Source of the DNA: Allobosea psychrotolerans
GTDB taxonomy: Bacteria > Pseudomonadota > Alphaproteobacteria > Rhizobiales > Beijerinckiaceae
Assembly (NCBI RefSeq): GCF_002917105.1
Contig: NZ_PQFZ01000010.1
Span: forward strand, 1-64,000
Direction of reading: 5' to 3'
DNA: 64,000 nt
A program made the translations under genes and the position numbers. This document shows positions 27,891 to 36,230 of this stretch, one piece after another (the stretch's first letter is position 1; each line of letters starts with the position of its first letter). The notes below the pieces were generated by a model. The model saw nothing but the letters and a program-made list of their open reading frames with translations, searched no databases and had not been told where the DNA came from.

Positions 27891-29084
27891 GTGTCGGCGC
27901 CCTTTCGCGAGAGCGTCGCAAGAGCGCCCATGTCGATCGTCTTCTCCGCGCTGGTCGCGGCCTTCGTCGGTTTCGCGGCGGCCGTCGCCGTAGTGCTTGC
28001 GGCAGCCCAGGCCGTGGGTGCGACGCCGGCGCAGACCGTGTCCTGGATCGCCGGCCTCGCCATCGCCAAGGGCCTCGCCAGCATCTGGCTGTCCTGGCGC
28101 CACAAGATCCCGGTCATCTGCGCCTGGTCGACGCCGGGTGCCGCCCTGATCGCGGCGACGAGCGGGCTCGACCTCCCGACCGCTGTCGGCGCCTTCCTGC
28201 TGGCGGCGCTGTTGATGATGCTGACGGCGGCGTTCCGCCCGCTCGGCGCGCTGATCGAGCGCATTCCGATGCCGATCGCGGCGGCCATGCTCGCCGGCGT
28301 GATCTTCCGCTTCGTCGTCGCGGTCTTCGACGAGATGCGGCTGAGCCCCGCGCTCGTATTGCCATTGCTCGCGGTCTTCCTGCTGGCGCGGCTGATCAAC
28401 CCGTTCCTCGGCGTCATCGCGGCGCTGGGCGCCGGCCTCGTCCTGAGCTTCCTGGGGGGCCTTGCCAGTTGGCCCGCCGGGCCTTTGTCGTTGAGCGGCC
28501 TCGAATTCGTCACGCCGCGCTTCGATATTGCCGCCATGCTCGGCGTCGGCGTCCCGCTCTATCTCGTCACCATGGCGGCCCAGAACCTGCCCGGCTTCGC
28601 CGTCCTGCGCGCGGCAGGCTATCAGCCGCCGACGACGGCGAGCCTCTTCGTCACCGGCCTGGCCTCCTTCCTCACCGCCCCGTTCGGCGCCCATATGGTC
28701 AACATGGCCGCGATCAGCGCCTCGATCTGCACCGGCCCCGACACTCATCCCGATCCGGCCCAACGCTGGAAGGCCGGCGTTATCTACGGATTCCTCTGGC
28801 TGGCGATCGCGGCCTGCGCCGGCCTCCTGCTCGCCCTTATCATCGCCATGCCCAAGGCGCTGATCATCACCGTCGCGGGGCTGGGCCTCGTCGGCTCGCT
28901 CACCGGCGCGCTCGGACAGGCCATGTCCTCCGATAAGGAGCGCTTCGCCGCCGTCCTCGCCTTCGCCGTCGCGGCCTCCAGCCTCTCGCTGTTCGGCATC
29001 GGCTCGGCCTTCTGGAGTCTCGTCATCGGGCTTGGCGTCTTGACATTGGACGCACTCATGGGCCGTTTGCGCGCACGATCATGA
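27891..29084 (+). CDS. BenE-family benzoate/H+ symporter-like transporter
   Basis: A 397-residue integral membrane protein with 11-12 helices. BenE-like stretches are VGFAAAVAVVLAAAQAVGA, GLASIWLSWRHKIPVICAWSTPGAALI (about 57-83), GVPLYLVTMAAQNLPGFAVL and APFGAHMVNMAAISASICTG. Members import benzoate or related aromatic acids with protons. The GTG start at 27891 follows AAGGAA. Its stop overlaps the next gene's ATG. It extends the catabolic block with TRAP, FAH and GntR genes. Confidence 0.88.
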   Translation: MSAPFRESVARAPMSIVFSALVAAFVGFAAAVAVVLAAAQAVGATPAQTVSWIAGLAIAKGLASIWLSWRHKIPVICAWSTPGAALIAATSGLDLPTAVGAFLLAALLMMLTAAFRPLGALIERIPMPIAAAMLAGVIFRFVVAVFDEMRLSPALVLPLLAVFLLARLINPFLGVIAALGAGLVLSFLGGLASWPAGPLSLSGLEFVTPRFDIAAMLGVGVPLYLVTMAAQNLPGFAVLRAAGYQPPTTASLFVTGLASFLTAPFGAHMVNMAAISASICTGPDTHPDPAQRWKAGVIYGFLWLAIAACAGLLLALIIAMPKALIITVAGLGLVGSLTGALGQAMSSDKERFAAVLAFAVAASSLSLFGIGSAFWSLVIGLGVLTLDALMGRLRARS

Positions 29085-29734
29085 CCAACGCACCCACACC
29101 CACCCGCCTGATGCTCGTCACCCCGCTTGTCGCGGATGCCGAGGCGATGGCCTTCCGCCTGATGCAGGCTTTCGCCGGCGGCGACGTCGCAGCCGTGTTG
29201 CTGCGCCTTTCCGAGGGCGACGAACGCAGCAAGATCGAGCGCGTCAAGCGCCTCGTCGGCCCCGTCCAGTCGGCCAATGTCGCGCTCATCGTCGAGGCCC
29301 CGGCCCTTGTCGCCGCGCGCGGCGGGGCTGACGGCGTCCACATCACCAACGGGCCGGAAGCCGTCGCCGAGGCGCGTTCCAGCCTGAAGAACGAACGCAT
29401 CATCGGTGCGGGATCGTTGCGCGCGCGCCATGACGCCATGGATATCGGCGAGGCGGGCGTCGACTATGTGATGTTTGGCGAGCCGCGCCCGGACGGCTCC
29501 CTGCCGCCCTTGGCCGCCGTGATCGAGCGCGCCTCCTGGTGGGCCGAGATCTTCGAGACACCCTGCGTCGCCTATGCGCCGGACGCCGAATCGGTTGCAG
29601 CCCTGGTCGAGACCGGAGCGGAATTCGTCGCGCTCGGCGCCTGGGCCTTCGACGAAGCCTGCGACATTCGCGCGCTGGTGACGCAGGCCAATGCCACCAT
29701 CGCGGCCTACGCCGCCCGAAAGGCCGCGCGATGA
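29081..29734 (+). CDS. ThiE-like (thiamine phosphate synthase family) protein
   Basis: A 217-residue TIM-barrel protein: LMLVTPLVADAEAMAFRLMQAFAGGDVAAVLLRL, ALIVEAPALVAARGGADGVHIT, RIIGAGSLRARHDAMDIGEAGVDYVMFGEP. The order matches ThiE (DGVHL-like motif and G-x-S-x-H-like region, here GAGSLRARHDA), but the usual pyrophosphate-site residues are partly replaced, and the family is often found near fba in Rhizobiales without other thi genes. It may not make thiamine phosphate. It overlaps the benE-like stop and the SEL1 gene start by 4 bases each. Confidence 0.75.
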   Translation: MTNAPTPTRLMLVTPLVADAEAMAFRLMQAFAGGDVAAVLLRLSEGDERSKIERVKRLVGPVQSANVALIVEAPALVAARGGADGVHITNGPEAVAEARSSLKNERIIGAGSLRARHDAMDIGEAGVDYVMFGEPRPDGSLPPLAAVIERASWWAEIFETPCVAYAPDAESVAALVETGAEFVALGAWAFDEACDIRALVTQANATIAAYAARKAAR

Positions 29735-30666
29735 ACCGGGCCTGCCGCGGCCTCGTGCTCGCCGGCTTGCTCCTGGGAACGACGGCGGCAGTTGGCGCCG
29801 CCGAGCCCGACCTGGCTTACGGCGCCTATCAGGCCGGCCATTACCGTCGCGCCCTCGACGAGGCGCTGAAACGCATCGAGGCCGATAATAACGACGCCGC
29901 CGCCATGACCTTGCTCGGCGAGATCTATCGCCTGGGGCTCGGCGTGCCCGAAAGCCAGAAGATCGCAACCGAATGGTATGACCGCGCCGCCGCCCGCGGC
30001 GACATCAACGCGGCTTATGCCCTCGCATCCGCCCTCCTGGACGAGCGCAGCGGCAAGCGCGATCCCGAACGCGCCGGCATGCTGCTGCGCAAGGCCGCCG
30101 CCGCCGGCCACCCCGCCGCCAATTACAATCTCGCCCTCGCTCTGCTCGCGACGGGCAAGGAGGACGACGACAAGCGCGCCGTCGCTTGTCTGGAGATCGC
30201 CGCGAATGCCGGCATCGGCGACGCGCTCATGGCGCTCGGCATCCTCTCCAAGCAGGGCCGCGGCTTGCCCCAGAGCGAGACCAAGGCCGCCGAATGGATG
30301 GCCAAGGCATCCCAGGCCGGCAATGTGCCCGGCGAGGTCGAATACGCGATCATGCTGTTCAACGGCACCGGCGTCGCCAAGGACGAGACCGCCGCCGCCA
30401 AGCTCTTCCTGCGCGCCGCGAACCAGGGCAACCCGATCGCCCAGAACCGGCTGGCTCGGCTTTACCAGTCCGGCCGCGGCATCGCGCCCGACTCGATCGA
30501 GGCCGCCGCCTGGCACCTCGCCGCCCGCGCCCGGGGGCTGGACGATGCCGGTCTCGACCAGCTTTTCGACCGCCTCAGTCACGAGCAGCAGGGCCGCGCC
30601 GCAGCGCTGGCCGCGACCCGGATCGAAGGCGCGGCCTTGACGTCGCCCGGCCAGACGAGCAAGTGA
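29731..30666 (+). CDS. Exported SEL1-repeat protein
   Basis: A 311-residue protein with a signal peptide (LVLAGLLLGTTAAVGAAEP, cleavage near residue 24). At least six SEL1/TPR-like repeats follow, of the form AMTLLGEIYRLGLGVPESQKIATEWYDRAAARG, ALMALGILSKQGRGLPQSETKAAEWMAKASQAG and AQNRLARLYQSGRGIAPDSIEAAAWHLAARARG split into about 36-residue units. SEL1 proteins serve as periplasmic or regulatory scaffolds. It is coupled to the ThiE-like gene and lies upstream of the suhB-like gene. Confidence 0.85.
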   Translation: MNRACRGLVLAGLLLGTTAAVGAAEPDLAYGAYQAGHYRRALDEALKRIEADNNDAAAMTLLGEIYRLGLGVPESQKIATEWYDRAAARGDINAAYALASALLDERSGKRDPERAGMLLRKAAAAGHPAANYNLALALLATGKEDDDKRAVACLEIAANAGIGDALMALGILSKQGRGLPQSETKAAEWMAKASQAGNVPGEVEYAIMLFNGTGVAKDETAAAKLFLRAANQGNPIAQNRLARLYQSGRGIAPDSIEAAAWHLAARARGLDDAGLDQLFDRLSHEQQGRAAALAATRIEGAALTSPGQTSK

Positions 30667-30695
30667 CCGGCTGAACTTCGAGGCTGACATCTTCA

Positions 30696-30740
30696 GCCCT
30701 CATCCCGAGGAGCCGCTATGCTGCGCCTCGGGATGAGGGC
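30696..30740. repeat. Perfect 15-bp inverted repeat, intergenic
   Basis: GCCCTCATCCCGAGG (30696-30710) and CCTCGGGATGAGGGC (30726-30740) enclose 15 bases. It starts 30 bases after the SEL1-repeat stop and lies before the suhB-like gene. There is no T-run. It looks like a dispersed palindromic unit and may stabilise the 3' end of the upstream mRNA. Confidence 0.6.
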
Positions 30741-30820
30741 TCGGGACGTTCCAGCCAGCTCTTTTACATCTTGACCGGCGCCGCGACGCCGCCGTTCGAC
30801 TGCTGCACCCTGAGGTATCG

Positions 30821-31609
30821 ATGATCCGCTCCCCCCTGATGACCGTGATGACGGACGCCGTGATGAAGGCGTCCCGCTCGCTGAAGCGCGATTTCGGCGA
30901 AATCGAGAACCTGCAGGTGCTCGCCAAGGGCCCCGGCGATTTCGTCTCCAAGGCCGACACCAAGGCCGAGGAGATCATCCGCGCCGCGCTGGAGAAGGCC
31001 CGCCCCGGCTACGGCTTCGTCATGGAGGAGAGCGGCGTCGTCCACGGCACCGACGAGAGCAACCGCTGGCACATCGACCCGCTCGACGGCACCCATAACT
31101 TCCTGCGCGGCATCCCGCACTGGAACATTTCGGTCGCACTCGAGCGCGACAACCAGTTCATCGCCGGCGTGGTCTACGACGCCGCCAAGGACGAGCTCTT
31201 CATCGCCGAGAAGGGCAAGGGCGCCTATGTCAACAACCGCCGCATGCGCGTCTCCGGCCGCCGCGAGCCCGCCGAGATGCTGATCGGCATGGGCGTGCCC
31301 CATATCGGCAAGGGCGGGCACCCGCTCTTCCTGCACGAGCTGGGCGCGGTGATGACGCGCTTCGCCAATGTCCGGCGCATGGGCTCGGCCGCGCTCGACA
31401 TCGCCTATGTCGCGGCAGGCCGCATGGACGCCTATTGGGAACGCGGCCTCAACACCTGGGATTTCGCAGCCGGCGCCGTGATGATCCGCGAGGCCGGCGG
31501 CACCTTCGGCACGCTCGACGGCAAGCAGCCGACCAGCGCCAAGGACATCATCTGCGGCAATGAAGTCGGCGAACAGTCACTGCGCGCCGCGCTCAAGTCG
31601 GCAGGCTGA
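30821..31609 (+). CDS. suhB: Inositol monophosphatase family protein (SuhB-like)
   Basis: A 262-residue Mg-dependent phosphatase. Metal sites are GDFVSKADTKAEEIIRAAL (about 39-57), MEESG (about 68-72) and WHIDPLDGTHNFLRGIPHW (about 83-101); the C-terminal site is NTWDFAAGAVMIREAGG. Substrates of the family include inositol-1-phosphate and related polyol phosphates; E. coli SuhB also acts in rRNA antitermination. The gene is a regular neighbour of the following proton-channel pair in this order. Confidence 0.9.
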   Translation: MIRSPLMTVMTDAVMKASRSLKRDFGEIENLQVLAKGPGDFVSKADTKAEEIIRAALEKARPGYGFVMEESGVVHGTDESNRWHIDPLDGTHNFLRGIPHWNISVALERDNQFIAGVVYDAAKDELFIAEKGKGAYVNNRRMRVSGRREPAEMLIGMGVPHIGKGGHPLFLHELGAVMTRFANVRRMGSAALDIAYVAAGRMDAYWERGLNTWDFAAGAVMIREAGGTFGTLDGKQPTSAKDIICGNEVGEQSLRAALKSAG

Positions 31610-31696
31610 CATATATCTTTGCTCTTTCACGCTTGATCCCGGCGGCGCTGGAGGCGACAGTCCCTCAGGCGGCATGACCTGAACGGAAGACGAAGC

Positions 31697-32710
31697 ATGG
31701 CGGATGAGGGCATAGCGGCCGAAAAGATCACGGTCGCAACGATGCGGGAGGAGACCCGCTTTTCGCGTCCGCTGCGCTATGTCGTCCGCGCGCTCCTGTT
31801 CCTCGCGCTGATCGGCTTCCTCGGCTATATCCTGCAAGGCGGTCTCGCCACCGCCTTCATGACCAATCCCGGCCTGAACGGCCTGATCCTCGGCTCGCTC
31901 TTCGTCGGCGTGCTGATCGCGCTGCGCGAGCTCTGGCGCCTCTATAGCGAGGCCCGCGCCGCCACCCGCCTCGCCGCCGCGCCGCTGCAGGCGGAGGTTC
32001 GGCGTCATCAGGTCATCGCCCCGCTCAGCGGCGTGCTGCCTCAGCTCGACAGGGGCAGCCTCGCCCCCGCCCAGGCCTCGACCGTTCTGGAATCGATCGC
32101 GGTCAGGCTCGATGACGGCCGCGAGGTCCTGCGCTATCTCGCCGGGCTGCTCGTCTTCCTCGGCCTGCTCGGCACCTTCTGGGGCCTGCTCGACACGGTC
32201 TCCTCCGTCGGCACCGTCATCAAGTCGCTGCGTACGGGCGCGGAAGCCGGCGTGCTCTTCGACGAGCTCAAGGCGGGCCTTGCCGCCCCGCTCGCCGGCA
32301 TGGGCCTGTCCTTCTCCTCCTCGCTCTTCGGCATCGCCGGCTCGCTGATCCTCGGCTTCCTGGAGTTGCAGGTCGCCCAGGCCCAGCGCCGCTTCCGCAA
32401 CGAGATCGAGAGCTGGCTCGGCACACGCACCGCCAGCGCCATTTCGGTCACCACCTCCCAGCCCTTCGCGGGCGACGCGCTGAACGACCGCTTCGACAAG
32501 CTCAGCGCCGCCATGGCCGAAAGCGGCGCCAACAACCGCGCCGCGACCCAGGCGCTCTCCAACCTCGCCGAGGGCATCCAGGGGCTCGTCCAGCATATGC
32601 GCGCGGAGCAGCAACTCATTCGCGACTGGGTCGAGGCGCAGGCCTCGCGCGAGAAGGACATGAAGCGCCTGATCGAGAGATTGACCGCCGACCACGTCAC
32701 GGAGCCATGA
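31697..32710 (+). CDS. MotA/TolQ/ExbB-like proton channel protein
   Basis: A 337-residue protein with two N-terminal helices (about 33-50 and 58-77), a cytoplasmic segment, then two helices around LAGLLVFLGLLGTFWGLLDTVSSV (about 148-171) and APLAGMGLSFSSSLFGIAGSLILGF (about 197-221). These last two form the conserved MotA/TolQ-type channel domain. The C-terminus is a long coiled coil. The OmpA-like partner follows 55 bases later. Together they should be a proton-driven stator-like complex of unknown task; flagellar genes are not nearby. Confidence 0.85.
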   Translation: MADEGIAAEKITVATMREETRFSRPLRYVVRALLFLALIGFLGYILQGGLATAFMTNPGLNGLILGSLFVGVLIALRELWRLYSEARAATRLAAAPLQAEVRRHQVIAPLSGVLPQLDRGSLAPAQASTVLESIAVRLDDGREVLRYLAGLLVFLGLLGTFWGLLDTVSSVGTVIKSLRTGAEAGVLFDELKAGLAAPLAGMGLSFSSSLFGIAGSLILGFLELQVAQAQRRFRNEIESWLGTRTASAISVTTSQPFAGDALNDRFDKLSAAMAESGANNRAATQALSNLAEGIQGLVQHMRAEQQLIRDWVEAQASREKDMKRLIERLTADHVTEP

Positions 32711-32765
32711 GCGCGCAGACACGACACGCCCGGAACAACGGCCTGATCCGCAGGAGCCGCTAAGC

Positions 32766-33782
32766 ATGGCCCTTTCCCGCTCCCACCGCCGCGACGAGAT
32801 CAATTTCTGGCCCGGCTTCGTCGATGCGCTCTCGACGATGCTGATCGGCATCGTCTTCCTGCTCTCGGTCTTCGTGCTCGGCCAGTTCTTCCTCTCGCAG
32901 GAGCTGACCGGCAAGGATACCGCGCTCGACCGCCTCAACCGCCAGATCTCGGAACTGACCGACCTGCTCGCGCTGGAGCGCTCTTCGAACCGGCAGGCCC
33001 AGGAAAACCTGACCCTGTTGCAGTCGACACTCACGCGCGAGCAGGGCGAGCGCAGCCGTGTCCAGGGCCTGCTCGATGCGCAAGCCGGCAACGCGCCGGC
33101 CCAGCTCTCCGAAACCCAGAAAGCTCTCGAGAACGAGAAGCAGCTCTCGGCCCGCGCCCAGGCGACGGTCGATCTGGTCAACCAGCAGATCCTGGCGATG
33201 CGCCGCCAGCTCGCAGCGCTGGAGCAGGCGCTCAACGCCTCCGAGACCAAGGACAAGGAATCGCAGGCGCGCATCTCCGAGCTCGGCTCCAGGCTGAACG
33301 TGGCGCTGGCCCAGCGCGTGCAGGAACTGGCGCGCTACCGCTCCGACTTCTTCGGCCGCCTGCGCCAGGTGCTCGGCACGCGGCCCGACATCCGCGTCGT
33401 CGGCGACCGCTTCGTCTTCCAGTCCGAGGTCTTCTTCGACGCCGGCCAGGCTGTGCTGAAGCCGGAAGGTCGCGGCGAACTCGACAAGCTTGCCGCGATC
33501 CTGGTCGATCTCGGCCGCGAGATGCCCCCGGATATTCCCTGGATCCTGCGCGTCGATGGCCATACCGACAACCGCCCGATCCGCTCGCCGCAATTCCCTT
33601 CGAACTGGAGCCTCTCGACCGCGCGCGCAGTGGCGGTGGTCGAGTACCTGATCACGCGCGGCCTTCCCAGCGACCGCATCGCCGCGACCGGCTTCGGCGA
33701 GTTCCAGCCGCTCGACGTCGCCAACAACGACGAGGCCTGGCGCCGCAACCGCCGCATCGAGTTCAAGATCACGGAGCGCTGA
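32766..33782 (+). CDS. MotB/OmpA-like peptidoglycan-binding partner
   Basis: A 338-residue protein with one N-terminal helix (FWPGFVDALSTMLIGIVFLL, about 14-33), where Asp20 occupies the position of the proton-carrying Asp of MotB. A long coiled coil (about 45-190) follows, then an OmpA-type domain with RVDGHTDNRPIR (about 260-271), LITRGLPSDRIAATGFGE and the closing NRRIEFKI. It would anchor the channel to peptidoglycan. The pairing with the upstream channel gene is the conserved unit. Confidence 0.87.
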   Translation: MALSRSHRRDEINFWPGFVDALSTMLIGIVFLLSVFVLGQFFLSQELTGKDTALDRLNRQISELTDLLALERSSNRQAQENLTLLQSTLTREQGERSRVQGLLDAQAGNAPAQLSETQKALENEKQLSARAQATVDLVNQQILAMRRQLAALEQALNASETKDKESQARISELGSRLNVALAQRVQELARYRSDFFGRLRQVLGTRPDIRVVGDRFVFQSEVFFDAGQAVLKPEGRGELDKLAAILVDLGREMPPDIPWILRVDGHTDNRPIRSPQFPSNWSLSTARAVAVVEYLITRGLPSDRIAATGFGEFQPLDVANNDEAWRRNRRIEFKITER

Positions 33783-33816
33783 ATCCCTCTCGCGCGCGTC
33801 CTCGGTCGCCGCGACT

Positions 33817-33830
33817 TTGCGCTGCATCAA
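33817..33830. promoter_or_regulatory. FNR/FixK-like half-conserved box
   Basis: TTGCGCTGCATCAA keeps the right half (ATCAA) and TTG of the TTGAT-N4-ATCAA consensus, with two mismatches in the left half. It lies 67 bases before the universal stress gene, a distance that would allow activation. Weak evidence; supported only by the microaerobic flavour of the downstream USP and cytochrome c genes. Confidence 0.25.
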
Positions 33831-33896
33831 GGCATCCGCAGCGGATTGGCCGAAACTGCCTGCCGTTGATCCAGCATAGCGGCAGAGGCATTGGCC

Positions 33897-34709
33897 ATGA
33901 TCAGGGACATCGTTGTCGTCTTGGACGAAACCGGTCGGCGGACGGTTCCGTTCGCGCTCGCACTCGCCAAGGATCTGCGCGCCGTCATATCCGCGGTTTC
34001 GGTCGCAGCGGAGGGGCCCTTCGACGCAGCCGCCTATTCCGAGGTCCGCTATGATCTGGCCGTCGCCGAGCAGGAGAGCGCGATTCAGGCGGCGCAGGAC
34101 TCAGCCGCAAGGTTCAAGCGGGATGCAGCGGCTGCAGAGGTTCCGCTCGACGAGGTCGTCCTCTGCAACCCGGATGGTGCCGGCGACGATATCCTGTACG
34201 CAACGGTTCGCCGCTCCGATCTGACCATCATCGAGCAGCAGGAGCCGGGCAAGCCCAAGCCCTCGGATCTCTATCTGGAAGCCCTGCTGCTCAAGGCGGG
34301 CCGCCCTGTCCTGATCGTACCCTATATCGGCCCCTCCGCTTTGCGGCTCGACCTTGTGACCGTGGCATGGGACGGCAGCGTCGCTGCCGCTCGCGCCCTG
34401 GCCGATTCTCTGCCGCTGCTGAGCATGGCGAGCAAGGTCGAGGTGGTGAATGTGTCCTCCACGGCTGACGCCAACGATGGCAAGGCGATCATCCGCCATC
34501 TCCTGCGTCATGGCATCGAGGCCGAGTACCGGGCTTTTCGAAGCGAGATCGGCATCGCCGATACCCTGCTCTCGCATGTGGCCGACAATGGCTCCGGCCT
34601 GCTGGTCATGGGCGCCTACGGCCATTCGCGCCTGCGCGAGGCGATCCTGGGCGGCGTGAGCCGCTCGATCCTGGAGGCGATGACCGTGCCGGTGCTGATG
34701 TCCCATTGA
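33897..34709 (+). CDS. Universal stress protein (tandem USP type)
   Basis: A 270-residue protein from the ATG at 33897 (a TTG at 33891 also fits). Two USP halves: an N-terminal one (IRDIVVVLDETGRRTVPFALALAKDL) lacking an obvious ATP motif, and a C-terminal one (LVTVAWDGSVAAARALADSLP ... LLVMGAYGHSRLREAILGG) with a near-canonical G-x2-G-x9-G nucleotide loop. USPs help cells survive stress and oxygen or redox shifts. A cytochrome c gene follows in the same direction. Confidence 0.85.
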   Translation: MIRDIVVVLDETGRRTVPFALALAKDLRAVISAVSVAAEGPFDAAAYSEVRYDLAVAEQESAIQAAQDSAARFKRDAAAAEVPLDEVVLCNPDGAGDDILYATVRRSDLTIIEQQEPGKPKPSDLYLEALLLKAGRPVLIVPYIGPSALRLDLVTVAWDGSVAAARALADSLPLLSMASKVEVVNVSSTADANDGKAIIRHLLRHGIEAEYRAFRSEIGIADTLLSHVADNGSGLLVMGAYGHSRLREAILGGVSRSILEAMTVPVLMSH

Positions 34710-34804
34710 CTTCGGCTCGACGAAATAGCCCCCTTCTTTGTGCCTCGTGCAGCCATGCGGCTGATGATGCAGTGATGGCGCGCGACGACTGAAGGGGCGA
34801 TTCG

Positions 34805-35122
34805 ATGCCTGTCCTGGACTGGCTGCCGACTGGAAAATTCGGGCTTGCGCTGGCATTGATGCTTGCGGCCTCGCCGGTTTGCGCCGAGCCCCGTGCCTCC
34901 TCAGTCGAAGGTTGCGCCGCTTGCCATGGCCAGGACGGGATCGCACGCGATAGCGAAGTGCCGCATCTCGCCGGTCAGAATGAACGTTATCTCGCCAACC
35001 AGATGCTGGCCTTCCGCTCCGGCAAACGCACCCACAAGGAGATGCGCTTCATGGCTCGCGCCATGTCGCTCGACGAGATCGCAGCGCTCGCTGCCTATTA
35101 TGCGGCGCTGCCGCCGCGGTAG
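34805..35122 (+). CDS. Periplasmic c-type cytochrome (class I, c553-like)
   Basis: A 105-residue protein with a signal peptide (FGLALALMLAASPVCAEP, cleavage near residue 27) and one heme site, Cys37-Ala-Ala-Cys40-His41 in VEGCAACHGQDG. A Met in MRFMARAM (83 or 87) is the likely sixth ligand. The C-terminal helix LDEIAALAAYYAALP is typical of small c553/c4-half cytochromes. It would carry electrons in the periplasm; the partner is unknown. Confidence 0.88.
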   Translation: MPVLDWLPTGKFGLALALMLAASPVCAEPRASSVEGCAACHGQDGIARDSEVPHLAGQNERYLANQMLAFRSGKRTHKEMRFMARAMSLDEIAALAAYYAALPPR

Positions 35123-35145
35123 TGCCCTGATCGGGACACGCGACC

Positions 35146-35247
35146 AGAGCAATTTCCGACCCAGTTGGATCGTTCAATTGCTCTAGATCATTGTTTTAAC
35201 GCGCTTTCTTCACGCGAACCGGTATCCACTTCGCTCGAAAGCGCTCT
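35146..35247 (-). repeat. Composite palindromic intergenic repeat, copy C
   Basis: Its reverse complement starts AGAGCGCTTTCGAGCGAAG, then GGATACCGGTTCGCGTGAAG, and ends with GAACGATCCAACTGGGTCGG; it is clearly the same element as copy A (223-328), inverted. It fills most of the gap between the cytochrome and LysR genes. Confidence 0.75.
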
Positions 35248-35259
35248 CGGAGCAGGATC

Positions 35260-36123
35260 TCAGCCCCGGCTCATGGTGACGAGCCAGTCGCGCAGGATCG
35301 CCGCCTCAGGCGACAAGCCGCCCGCCTCCAGCAGCCAGTAGTGCTTGTCCTCGTCGCAGGGCTGCTCGAACAGCGTCGTCAGGCTGCCGCGCTTGAGTTC
35401 ATCGGCGATGAGCGAGGTCGGGCACAACCCGACGCCTTGCCCGGCGATGACCGAGGCAACGAGAAGATTGAAGTCGGCAAAGATCGGCCCGCCCCCGATC
35501 GGGGCGTTCAGCCCGGCTGCGGCGAACCAGCGCCTCCAGGCGGACGGGGTCTCGTCATGGAGCAGTTCGACGGCCAGCAGGTCGGACGCGGCAGCGAATG
35601 GGCCGTGCCGAACCAGGAATTCGGGTGAGCAGGTCGGGCGCGTGGCGGCGCTGAGGATCGCGGTCGCCCTCGCGTCAGGCCTGACCCCGTGCTGGATCAG
35701 CAGATCGACTCCGGCCTGCGCTGGGCTACGCGCATCGAGCGCATAGACCAGATTGAGCTGGATCTCCGGGTGCGTTGCCCGGAACAGCGGCAGGCGTGGA
35801 ATCAGCCAGCACGTCGTGACCGAGGGCAGGCAGGCCAGGCTGACCAGGGTCCGGCGCGTCTTCGCGGCGATCTGCCCTGCCGCGAGCGCGATATGCGTCA
35901 GCCCATGCGAGACGGCGGCGCCGAAATCCCCTCCGGCGGCCGTCAGCGCCACGCCGCGCGGATGGCGCTGGAACAGCGGGACGCCCAGCCATTGCTCGAG
36001 CGCACGCACATGCTGACTGACGGCAGCCGCCGTCAGGTTCAGCTCGGCAGCGGCAGCAGCGAAGCTTTCATGGCGGGCCGCCGCCTCGAAGGCGCGCAAA
36101 CCGCCAAGGGGGGGATATCTCAT
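35260..36123 (-). CDS. LysR-family regulator (GcvA-like)
   Basis: A 287-residue protein. The N-terminal winged helix reads LRAFEAAARHESFAAAAAELNLTAAAVSQHVRALEQWLGVPLFQRHPRGVALT (given here in parts: residues about 8-27 and 28-60). The effector domain follows, with LVSLACLPSVTTCWLIPRLP. The pattern AAAVSQHVRALE with an RxxRGVxLT wing is the GcvA/AmpR subgroup. It is divergent from the cyclase gene and probably regulates the cyclase-DUF1989 pair, using the inverted repeat at 36134-36154. Confidence 0.9.
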   Translation of the reverse strand: MRYPPLGGLRAFEAAARHESFAAAAAELNLTAAAVSQHVRALEQWLGVPLFQRHPRGVALTAAGGDFGAAVSHGLTHIALAAGQIAAKTRRTLVSLACLPSVTTCWLIPRLPLFRATHPEIQLNLVYALDARSPAQAGVDLLIQHGVRPDARATAILSAATRPTCSPEFLVRHGPFAAASDLLAVELLHDETPSAWRRWFAAAGLNAPIGGGPIFADFNLLVASVIAGQGVGLCPTSLIADELKRGSLTTLFEQPCDEDKHYWLLEAGGLSPEAAILRDWLVTMSRG

Positions 36124-36133
36124 GCCATAAAGG

Positions 36134-36154
36134 CTAAGCCTGACTTACCCTTAG
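36134..36154. promoter_or_regulatory. Putative LysR binding site
   Basis: CTAAG and CTTAG are 5-bp inverted arms separated by 11 bases, the spacing seen in LysR-type T-N11-A sites. It is placed 11 bases upstream of the LysR start and 77 bases before the divergent cyclase gene. Short arms mean moderate support. Confidence 0.4.
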
Positions 36155-36230
36155 CGCAAGAAAATCGGAGATTGCGCCGGTGTTCAGGTCAGCTTTACTT
36201 GGCCTTCCCTGAATCTGGAATGCCGCCGCG

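Noticed and set aside
28900..29081. TPP riboswitch for the ThiE-like gene
   Set aside because: The gene starts inside the stop of the benE-like gene with a 4-base overlap, leaving no leader, and no thi-box sequence is visible.
31697..33782. ZorA/ZorB of a Zorya anti-phage system
   Set aside because: The channel/OmpA pair has the right fold, but no ZorC, ZorD or ZorE gene follows and the setting beside suhB is a normal housekeeping neighbourhood.
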